From assembly GCA_027858795.1 (NCBI GenBank), contig JAQICF010000148.1:1-9715 (forward strand): DNA of 9,715 bases. Direction: 5' to 3'. The translations under genes and the position numbers were made by a program. Under the pieces are notes generated by a model. It did not search any database. It saw nothing but the letters and a program-made list of their open reading frames with translations, and had not been told where the DNA came from. The DNA is from Candidatus Delongbacteria bacterium (GTDB taxonomy: Bacteria > Delongbacteria > UBA4055). This document shows positions 1 through 5,636 of this stretch, piece after piece (position 1 is the first letter of the stretch; each line of letters opens with the position of its first letter).

Positions 1-381
1 CATGTATTTACACCTGGATCTCACGGATCAACTTTCGGTGGTTATCCTTTAGCTGCGGCAGTTGGTATTGCTTCATTAGAAGTTCTTGAAGATCCAGCTT
101 TAAAGAAGAGTGTTCAGGACCTTGGTGAATTTTTCAGAGCTGAACTTAAGAATATCAATTGTAATAAGATCGTTGAAGTAAGAGGTAAGGGCCTTTTAAA
201 TGCTGTTGTATTTGAAGATGGATTTGAAGCTTGGGATGTTTGTATTGCACTTAGAGATGCTGGGTTACTTGCAAAGCAGACTCATGGTAATATTATCAGA
301 TTTGCTCCACCGTTGGTTATTACTAAAGCTGAAATTGACAAGGCATTAGAGATCATCAAAACAGTTTTTGAGAAGTTCTAG
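1..381 (+). CDS. rocD: Ornithine aminotransferase, C-terminal 126 residues (5' end outside window)
   Basis: This is the C-terminal part of a class III PLP-dependent aminotransferase; the N-terminal part, including the PLP lysine, lies upstream of the window. The reading frame is open from base 1 and ends at TAG. Visible family signatures are GSHGSTFGG (from residue 6 of the fragment), the substrate/PLP-phosphate loop of this class, then VRGKGLL and, near the end, RFAPPLVITKAEID. The segment KQTHGNIIRFAPPL closely resembles the end of RocD-type ornithine--oxo-acid transaminases, which interconvert ornithine and glutamate semialdehyde and link arginine/ornithine with proline and glutamate. Acetylornithine or 4-aminobutyrate aminotransferases are the alternatives, but the ending fits RocD better. 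No downstream gene lies on the same strand, and hairpins follow at once, so this is the last gene of its transcript. Confidence 0.88.
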   Translation, partial: HVFTPGSHGSTFGGYPLAAAVGIASLEVLEDPALKKSVQDLGEFFRAELKNINCNKIVEVRGKGLLNAVVFEDGFEAWDVCIALRDAGLLAKQTHGNIIRFAPPLVITKAEIDKALEIIKTVFEKF

Positions 382-394
382 AACAATTCCGTAA

Positions 395-414
395 AGACGT
401 GATTTATCACGTCT
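395..414 (+). other. 8-bp hairpin downstream of rocD
   Basis: AGACGTGA (395-402) and TCACGTCT (407-414) form a perfect 8-bp inverted repeat with a four-base loop, 13 bases after the rocD stop. There is no T-run after it, so it is not a terminator alone. It may protect the 3' end of the transcript or act with the terminator that follows. Confidence 0.5.
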
Positions 415-422
415 CATAACGT

Positions 423-453
423 AAAAAGGGTGAAATGATTTTCACCCTTTTTT
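423..453. terminator. Bidirectional intrinsic terminator between convergent genes
   Basis: AAAAAGGGTGAAA (423-435) pairs with TTTCACCCTTTTT (440-452) around a four-base TGAT loop. The A-run on one side and the T-run on the other make it work on both strands. It sits between the end of rocD (+) and the end of the first selenoprotein gene (-, stop at 479), so it probably terminates both convergent transcripts. Confidence 0.88.
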
Positions 454-478
454 ATTTTTCGAAACAAATAGATTTATC

Positions 479-2011
479 TTATTTAACTAAGATCATTTTT
501 GAGATATATTGTTCTTCCTCAGTGCTTAAAACGGCATAATAAATCCCACTTGATAAGTTGCTTCCATCGAATCCAAAAGAATGTTTTCCAGCATTTGTAA
601 ATCCATCATGTAATCTACCTACAACCCTTCCACTCATGTCATATACAATCAATTTTACGTTAGAGGAAATATCGAGTAAAAAATCTATAGTGGTAGTGGG
701 ATTAAATGGATTTGGATAGTTTGACATATCAATAGTAGATGGTAATTTATTGACCATATTACTTATTTCGATCCCACTAGCAGGAAGGACGATTGCATCA
801 ATCCAAACATAGCTGTTTTCATTAGGAAAAAGCTCAGGACTTATATATTCCCAAGTAAATGTTTTGATCCCGGGTGATACATCATAAGTTACTTTTCTCC
901 AATCATTATCCCCAGACCAAAGTGATATGGAATCCCTACCATTTGCTTCAACACTATCAATGTAGAAAGTTAATAATGACTGCTCATTTTCAGTTAAAGT
1001 CTTGTAGGCAAAACTAATATGATCTTGATCTGGTATATTTAAAGTAATGGATAACGTAATTTTACGTACTCCATACGATCTAATAGAATGATCACCAGTG
1101 TATGATGCTTCATCTGAAATGATCCATTCTCCACTAGTTTCCCATGGAATTGCACTCTCAATTAAAGAACTAAACTCAAAATCTTCACTATCACCTTTAG
1201 AATTGAAAACAAAAAATTCAGTGTTGAAAGCAATGTTTTTCTCAGGTATCTTTGTTTGAATAACTATCTTTGAATTGCCGGTAATACTCCCTTTTTCAAG
1301 AAATAGTGAGCTACCTGATATATTAGCCGATAGTATAGAGGGATTAGAATTAGAGATTAAGTCAAATTCGACACTACTCTTATCAGCTATATAGAAATAA
1401 TTTTCAAGATTAAGTGTAGTAATCTCATTTGTTAGTATTAAATTGTCAATATTATTACCTATACGAACATCTTCAAATGATGCCAATGTAATTTGGAACA
1501 TGTTTTCCATTTCTTCCAAAGTGGCTGAATAATTTAATCTTCCTATCTCTTTATTATTTTTTCCTATAAATAGGAAATTTGACTGATCAACTATTTTAAA
1601 ACCAAAAGACTCTGCTAAATAGCCTAATTCTGCTTCTGTGGTTAATTTATATCTGGTGTTGTTAACATCCTGTGTCCATCTAAGATCTTCAGATAGATTT
1701 AAATTTGTAGCTGCTCCAACTACATATATATTAAAATTCTTGTTAGTCTTTTCATAAACTTCTTCAAATATGTTTGCCTCCGGCATTGGTATCACACCAC
1801 TTCAATCACAATCAGAAGTAAAAAAATGAATTACTACAGGTATACCTCGAGAAGTAAAATCTTGAATACTATTCGTTTTTGAATAAAGTAAATCCCCTTT
1901 TTCTGTCCAATTCATAGCTTTGAATGAAATACTGCCAAGATTCAACAATTCAACAGCCATAATATTAGAAAATATTAACAAAATTAAAACTATTTTAAAA
2001 TTTCTAATCAC
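479..2011 (-). CDS. Predicted secreted selenoprotein with T9SS sorting domain (in-frame TGA = Sec70)
   Basis: One gene split by an in-frame TGA at 1802-1804; read through as selenocysteine it gives about 510 residues. I prefer the GTG at 2009-2011 because GAGGTGG (2017-2023) precedes it by five bases; a GTG at 2018-2020 overlaps that site and would add three residues. Order of parts: signal peptide (about 1-19, MIRNFKIVLILL then a small-residue end); thioredoxin-like domain (about 50-178) with HFFTSDCDU, so C68-x-U70, followed by a PMPEA helix start, and FLFIGKNNKEIG as the last strands; cadherin-like beta domain (about 199-272, SNPSILSANISGSSL); jelly-roll of the kind seen in FCB surface proteins (about 277-410, ISFAYKT, GDNDWRKVTYDV, WIDAIVLP); T9SS type A sorting domain (431-510, YPNPFNPTT to SKMILVK). 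Probable role: exported thiol/selenol oxidoreductase or peroxide-handling protein. The substrate is unknown. The usual thioredoxin cis-proline is not seen. The stop is TAA. Confidence 0.85.
1775..1804 (-). promoter_or_regulatory. Sec codon TGA and SECIS-like hairpin, first selenoprotein gene
   Basis: TGA lies at 1802-1804. Downstream on the minus strand, TGCC (1785-1782) and GGCA (1778-1775) pair around a GGA loop that begins 20 bases after the TGA. Bacterial SECIS elements lie just inside the coding region after UGA, with a short stem and a G early in the apical loop; position and loop fit. The stem is short (4 bp) and I found no strong lower stem, so the fold is tentative. The codons CCG-GAG are GC-rich for this gene, which hints at constraint on the RNA. 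Confidence 0.62.
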
Positions 2012-2016
2012 TAGTT

Positions 2017-2023
2017 CCACCTC
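2017..2023 (-). promoter_or_regulatory. Ribosome binding site that decides the start of the first selenoprotein gene
   Basis: On the minus strand GAGGTGG is followed by AACTA and then GTG at 2011-2009. The outer GTG (2020-2018) is inside this Shine-Dalgarno sequence, so it cannot be the start if the site is used. Confidence 0.6.
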
Positions 2024-2039
2024 AGAGTAATTTCTTGTA

Positions 2040-2066
2040 ATTTCTATTAGAATTATAAATAGAAAT
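2040..2066 (-). other. 9-bp AT-rich hairpin between the two selenoprotein genes
   Basis: ATTTCTATT and AATAGAAAT form a perfect 9-bp inverted repeat (2040-2048 and 2058-2066) with a nine-base loop. It lies in the gap between the stop of the second selenoprotein gene (2101) and the start of the first (2011). It is not followed by a T-run on the minus strand, so it is more likely a transcript-processing or stability structure, or part of a promoter region, than a terminator. The two genes may still be co-transcribed. Confidence 0.35.
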
Positions 2067-2100
2067 CTTATTAATAAGTATGAAGAATCTCATATTGTCG

Positions 2101-3642
2101 TTATTTCATTAAGATCATTTTGAGTATTTTTTGTTGTATAGGTGTTGTCAGGACAGCATAATATACACCACTGGACAAACTATAACCGTCAAAATCAAAA
2201 GAATTATACCCTTTGTTACCCAGTCCATTAAAAAGTGTTTGTACCACTCTTCCTCTAATATCAAAAACATTTAATTTTATATGTTGAGAATTATTTAAAT
2301 TAAACTCAATTTTTGTAATTGGATTAAAAGGATTAGGGAAATTTTTGAAATCAAAATTTGTATCAGAATAAGTAATTGTTTCAGTTAATTTAGATAATCC
2401 TGGAAGTACTATTGAATCAATCCAAACCTTGTCTTCGCCAAGTGCAACACTTGAATTTTTATGGTAAGTCCATTTAAACGTTCTTAATCCGGGTCTAACA
2501 TTATAAAAAACTGTTTTCCAATCATTTTCTCCAGCCCAATCTGTAGAAAAAGATTCTAAACTCTCCATTTCAACCCCGTCAATAGAAAAACTTAGGTAGT
2601 CAAAAAAAGCCTCAGTTGAAGTTTTATAAGCAAAGGACATGTATCCGTGATCAGTGACATCAACAGAAATACTTACACTGGAAGAATCTCCATCAGCTAT
2701 TTCTGCTGAAGCAAAAGAGCTTTTTCCTGTAAAATATTCTGATCTTGAAACATTCCAACTTTTGCTAGATAAAATCCAAGGATAAGAACTCTCTGCAATG
2801 TCCTGATATTCAAAATCATCGTGATTGCCGGTTGAATTGAAAGCATATAGTGAGGTAGTAAAAGCAATATCTGTATCTGGGATCCTAATTTGAATAAATA
2901 TTTTCGATACACCTGTAAATTCAGTTCTATTTAATATCAATCTTCTTCCTAAAATTTCAGGATTAATTATGTATGGGTCTGAGTTAGAATAGATTGTAAA
3001 TTCAGGTTCAATACCCTCTGGAATAAAAAAAATATCATTCAAATCAATTGCCACATTTGGATTAGATAAAATAATATTATCAAAATCATTTATCAAATAT
3101 ATATCATAATATGACGCTAGCGTTTTATTGATCATCTGCTCAAGTTCTTCATAAGTGGATTCTGAGCCCAATGTTCCAATGAGATGGTTATTATTTCCAA
3201 TAAACACAAAAGAGTTATTAAAGTATTTGTAATAACTTCCCAGTTGATCTGGTTCTGACATACTGTACTCTAGTTTGTGATCATATTTGAATTGATGAAG
3301 TGACATTAAACCACCAGAAGTATAAGAACCGGCAAATGCTTTAATATTATTCTTTTCTGGGTGGGCATTTAAAACATTTTGTAATAGAGTAGCCTCCGGC
3401 CGCTCAGCTATTAAGCCACCTCAACAGATTTCTAGGTCAAAAAAGTATAAAATCACTGCTTTATTAAAAAAAACTTGTGAAGAAACTCTTTGATTTGAAT
3501 ACTGAGCATCTTCATATGTGATACCAATTATTTCTAACCAGGTAATATCCTCAAATGAAATAGAACCTACGTGTATTAAATCAGTATTAATTGGAAAAAT
3601 AAATGTTGTAACTAGTAGTAGTAAGTATGTAATTCTCTTCAT
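2101..3642 (-). CDS. Predicted secreted selenoprotein with T9SS sorting domain, paralogue (in-frame TGA = Sec74)
   Basis: One gene split by an in-frame TGA at 3421-3423. The frame stays open for 439 codons after the TGA, including 38 codons before the first downstream ATG, so a downstream restart would miss conserved residues. Read through, it is 513 residues, starting at ATG 3642-3640 with AAAAGGAT upstream. Order: signal peptide (about 1-17, MKRITYLLLLVTTFIFP); thioredoxin-like domain (about 50-180) with YFFDLEICU, so adjacent C73-U74, then RPEATLL and FVFIGNNN; cadherin-like domain (about 200-270); jelly-roll (about 275-414, MSFAYKT, ENDWKTVFYNV, WIDSIVLP); T9SS type A sorting domain (434-513, FPNPFNPIT to LKMILMK). 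It is clearly a paralogue of the next gene downstream, with the same architecture and nearly the same length, but diverged enough to suggest an old tandem duplication. Role inferred: surface or secreted selenol/thiol redox protein. Substrate unknown. Confidence 0.85.
3390..3423 (-). promoter_or_regulatory. Sec codon TGA and SECIS-like hairpin, second selenoprotein gene
   Basis: TGA lies at 3421-3423. Downstream on the minus strand GCC (3400-3398) and GGC (3394-3392) flank a GGA loop that begins 23 bases after the TGA; a G-U pair can extend it. An alternative stem, TAGCT (3410-3406) with GGCTA (3394-3390), competes. The string GCCGGAGGC is identical to that in the paralogue, and the neighbouring codons CGG-CCG-GAG are GC-rich in an AT-rich gene. 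This supports selection on RNA structure, but the exact fold needs a program. Confidence 0.58.
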
Positions 3643-3666
3643 GATTTTGACTATCCTTTTTTTTTA

Positions 3667-3690
3667 AATAATAATAATAATAATAATAAT
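3667..3690. repeat. (AAT)8 trinucleotide repeat
   Basis: Eight perfect AAT units lie directly beside a homopolymeric T-run (A-run on the minus strand), 24-48 bases upstream of the start codon of the second selenoprotein gene. Repeats of this kind upstream of surface-protein genes can change length by slippage and alter promoter spacing or translation. That role is an inference; in an AT-rich gap it may be neutral. Confidence 0.85.
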
Positions 3691-3814
3691 ATCCATAAAA
3701 GTCCATATAAAATATTAATAAGCTCATAAAGTGATCCTTTTATATTTCATTCAAATCAGCTTAGACTTGATCATTAAATTAGATTAACTCATCGATATTT
3801 CATTCCCTTTGAAG

Positions 3815-3829
3815 TGTAAATAGTTTACA
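3815..3829. promoter_or_regulatory. Possible operator palindrome TGTAAA-TAG-TTTACA
   Basis: A perfect 6-bp inverted repeat with a three-base spacer lies 25 bases before the small ORF at 3855. It directly follows TTGAAG (3809-3814), which could be a -35 element, so a bound repressor would block that promoter. A related perfect palindrome, TGTAATTACA, is at 3991-4000 ahead of the ferritin-like gene. Both are short and in AT-rich DNA, so chance is possible. Confidence 0.3.
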
Positions 3830-3854
3830 TTTTAAGTCAAACAGGAGAAATATT

Positions 3855-3929
3855 ATGAACCAACTAGAGAAAATTATAGAACTACAAAAAATAATTTCTT
3901 TATATTTAATATTTATTCTTGTTTTTTAG
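3855..3929 (+). CDS. Possible 24-residue small protein or truncated leader ORF
   Basis: ATG at 3855 is preceded by AGGAGA with a spacing of about seven bases, the best Shine-Dalgarno site in this gap. It encodes 24 residues, MNQLEKIIELQKI followed by a hydrophobic stretch (SLYLIFILVF), ending at TAG. The first half is charged and helical, the second could insert in a membrane. It may be a small membrane peptide. It may instead be the broken start of another ferritin-like copy, because the intact copies also begin with a short charged helix containing EII or EIIEL. I do not recognise a family; the length is too short to exclude chance. Confidence 0.3.
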   Translation: MNQLEKIIELQKIISLYLIFILVF

Positions 3930-4041
3930 ATTAGTTGTATTAAAAGGTTTAGTAATTTAAGTTTTTTATTTTGTGATAAATCAATTATATTGTAATTACA
4001 TATGTTAAAAAGAAAAAAGTTAGAGAAATAGGAGTACGATT

Positions 4042-4527
4042 GTGAGTAGTAGTAAGGAAGAAATTATTGAAATTGTTGATTTATTGGCTCAAAATGAACA
4101 AGCTTTAGCAGATATGTATTATGCTTATGGAGAAAAATTCCCAAATTATAAATTATGGAATATTTTACATGAGGAAGAAGAAAAACATAATGATCTGGTT
4201 TTATCAATATTGGATAATATAGAAGAAGGGTCCATACAATTTGATGATATGCATTTTTCTGTCAGAACTCTGACCATAGCAATTAACCAAGTACTCGAAG
4301 AAATAGCTATAGTTGAGGAAGGTGGACGAAATTTAGAGAAAGCAATTGAAGTTGCATTAAAAATTGAAAGTTCAATGTTGGAAAAGAATTTCCTTAATTA
4401 TTTTTCCAGTCAAGAACCTGAAATTCAAAAAGTTTTGGGTGAATTGAGAAAAGATACAAAATCACATAAAAAAATGTTAAAGACCGCACAAGATAAATTC
4501 TTGAAAGAGAAGCACAAAAATAAATAA
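4042..4527 (+). CDS. Ferritin-like (rubrerythrin-type) four-helix protein, single domain
   Basis: The 161-residue soluble, all-helical protein starts at GTG 4042, with AGGAG eight bases upstream. The helices carry the metal-ligand pattern of the ferritin-like superfamily: E19 in helix 1, E46-x-x-H49 in helix 2 (EEEEKHNDL), E109 in helix 3 (ALKIESSMLEK) and D138 with H142 near helix 4 (KDTKSHKKML). That is the layout of a diiron site of the rubrerythrin kind, but helix 4 lacks a clean ExxH. There is no rubredoxin-like CxxC iron domain, so it would be an erythrin-like protein rather than a full rubrerythrin. The likely role is peroxide or iron handling in the cytoplasm of an anaerobe, inferred only from the fold. 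It is the first of a tandem group: relic, then two-domain paralogue, then selA. A 128-base gap separates it from the next intact gene. Confidence 0.7.
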   Translation: MSSSKEEIIEIVDLLAQNEQALADMYYAYGEKFPNYKLWNILHEEEEKHNDLVLSILDNIEEGSIQFDDMHFSVRTLTIAINQVLEEIAIVEEGGRNLEKAIEVALKIESSMLEKNFLNYFSSQEPEIQKVLGELRKDTKSHKKMLKTAQDKFLKEKHKNK

Positions 4528-4529
4528 GG

Positions 4530-4652
4530 ATGAATGTAGAAATCGCTAAATCCAAAAACTAAAGAAATTGATCTTACACATGCATACAAAAAATAGCGAT
4601 AGAAATTGAAGAATCTATGGTGGAACGAGAATTTTTTAAATCAATGGAGTGA
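4530..4652 (+). pseudogene. Frameshifted relic of a ferritin-like domain
   Basis: The gap between the two ferritin-like genes contains pieces of a third copy in alternating frames. MNVEIAKSKN (from 4530) stops at 4560-4562; KEIDLTHAYK follows in another frame (4561-4590); then IAIEIEESMVEREFFKSME (4593-4649) ends at TGA 4650-4652. Together they match the helix 3 region of the intact copies, for example ALKIESSMLEKNFLNYF and IDKAYSFAFKLENSIVEKDLF. Adding one A to the six-A run at 4588-4593 would join the second and third pieces. The rest of the domain is missing, so this is an internal fragment left by duplication and decay, not a live gene. Its end carries the GGAGTG that serves as ribosome binding site for the next gene. 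Confidence 0.72.
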
Positions 4653-4655
4653 AAT

Positions 4656-5615
4656 ATGAGTAATAAAGAAGAGAATTTCGAAATAATCGAACTTTTAGCA
4701 TTTCACGAAGAAGCTATAGGTAATTTATACTCTGTATTGAACGTGTATTTTCCAAAAATGGAAATTTGGGAATTCTTATCCAATGAAGAATTTAAGCATG
4801 CAGAATGGATAAGATCAATCCTGGATAATGTATATGATGGCTCTATTCAATTTGATAAAAGGTATTTTTCAGTTGATTATATATCAAAATCAATAGATTC
4901 AATAGTTGATTTTAGATTAAAAGTAGAAAAAGATGGAGTAAAACTAACTGAGGTAGTGACTTTTGCTAAAAACCTTGAAAAATCCATAATTGAAAGAAAA
5001 ATGCTGGATTGCTTTTGGAGTGATCATAAGGGAATACAGAAAGTCCTTGATGGTTTGAAGACTGACACGGAATCTCATAAAGTAATGTTAGATAAAGAAC
5101 TTGACAAATTATTGATTCGTTGCAAAACCAAAGAAGAGGAAGCGAAAGAGATAAGTACAGGCCTTATATTGTTGGGATATCATGCAGAGCATGAAAGAAT
5201 GATCAGTAGGCTATATTCATATTATAGGAAAAAATTTCAGAAAGAAGGAGTTTGGTCATTTCTGGTAGAAGAAGAAAATAAGCATGAGGCTTGGATCAAA
5301 CAGATCATTGTAAAAGTTAATGAAGGAATTATCAGATTTGATCATAGAAATAGTTCAATAGAAGAGGTGAAAACTTCAATAGAAAATGTGAAAAATGAAA
5401 TGAGTAAAGTTTTTACTGACGAATATACTATAGACAAAGCATATTCATTTGCTTTCAAGTTAGAAAACTCTATTGTAGAAAAGGATTTGTTTAAACTATT
5501 TGAATCGGATGATCCAATCATTCAGGAAATATTAAGTAATCTTTCATCAGACACCAAGAAACATAGAGATATTATTAACTCTATAAGAGTTAGAAATATA
5601 GTAAATTTTGATTAA
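4656..5615 (+). CDS. Two-domain ferritin-like (rubrerythrin-type) protein
   Basis: The 319-residue protein starts at ATG 4656 with GGAGTG (4646-4651) just upstream. It is an internal duplication: residues about 1-155 and about 160-315 each repeat the four-helix unit of the 161-residue neighbour. Domain 1 shows FHEEAIGNLY (helix 1), NEEFKHAEWI (helix 2), LEKSIIERK (helix 3) and DTESHKVML (helix 4). Domain 2 shows HAEHERMISRLY, EEENKHEAWI, LENSIVEKD and DTKKHRDII. Both helix 2 motifs keep ExxH, so both diiron sites may be intact. Between helices 2 and 3 all copies carry a conserved G-S/I-I-x-F-D turn. No signal peptide is visible. Its stop is 21 bases before the preferred selA start, so it may be co-transcribed with selA and prmC. 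Function inferred: peroxide or iron handling. A fused pair of such domains is less common than a single one. Confidence 0.7.
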   Translation: MSNKEENFEIIELLAFHEEAIGNLYSVLNVYFPKMEIWEFLSNEEFKHAEWIRSILDNVYDGSIQFDKRYFSVDYISKSIDSIVDFRLKVEKDGVKLTEVVTFAKNLEKSIIERKMLDCFWSDHKGIQKVLDGLKTDTESHKVMLDKELDKLLIRCKTKEEEAKEISTGLILLGYHAEHERMISRLYSYYRKKFQKEGVWSFLVEEENKHEAWIKQIIVKVNEGIIRFDHRNSSIEEVKTSIENVKNEMSKVFTDEYTIDKAYSFAFKLENSIVEKDLFKLFESDDPIIQEILSNLSSDTKKHRDIINSIRVRNIVNFD

Positions 5616-5636
5616 AACTACATTTTGGCAGGTATA

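Larger units (their letters stand above)
3643..4041. other. AT-rich divergent intergenic region
   Basis: This 399-base gap separates the minus-strand selenoprotein pair from the plus-strand ferritin-like/selA group, so both sets of promoters should lie here. It holds an A/T tract next to an (AAT)8 repeat, two short palindromes sharing TGTAA/TTACA halves (3815-3829, 3991-4000), and a 24-codon ORF with a good ribosome binding site. I see no consensus sigma-70 promoter that I would defend and no RNA gene. Confidence 0.6.

Noticed and set aside
2697..2912. 71-codon ORF inside the second selenoprotein gene
   Set aside because: It is an alternate frame of a domain that is well conserved between the paralogues; no ribosome binding site or family resemblance.
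1802..3423. TGA read as tryptophan or glycine (alternative genetic code)
   Set aside because: Other genes here use TGG and GGN normally and contain no internal TGA. A reassigned code would show TGA scattered through all genes.
479..3642. Four separate ORFs or two pseudogenes interrupted by nonsense mutations
   Set aside because: Both TGA codons are at the same redox position beside a cysteine, the frame is intact for about 440 codons afterwards in both, the sorting domains are well kept, and selA is nearby. Selenocysteine explains all of this.
3667..3690. CRISPR-like repeat
   Set aside because: It is a simple trinucleotide tract without spacers.
3961..4010. Promoter for the ferritin-like gene
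   Set aside because: Several TATATT-like -10 strings exist in this AT-rich DNA but none has a convincing -35 box at the right spacing.
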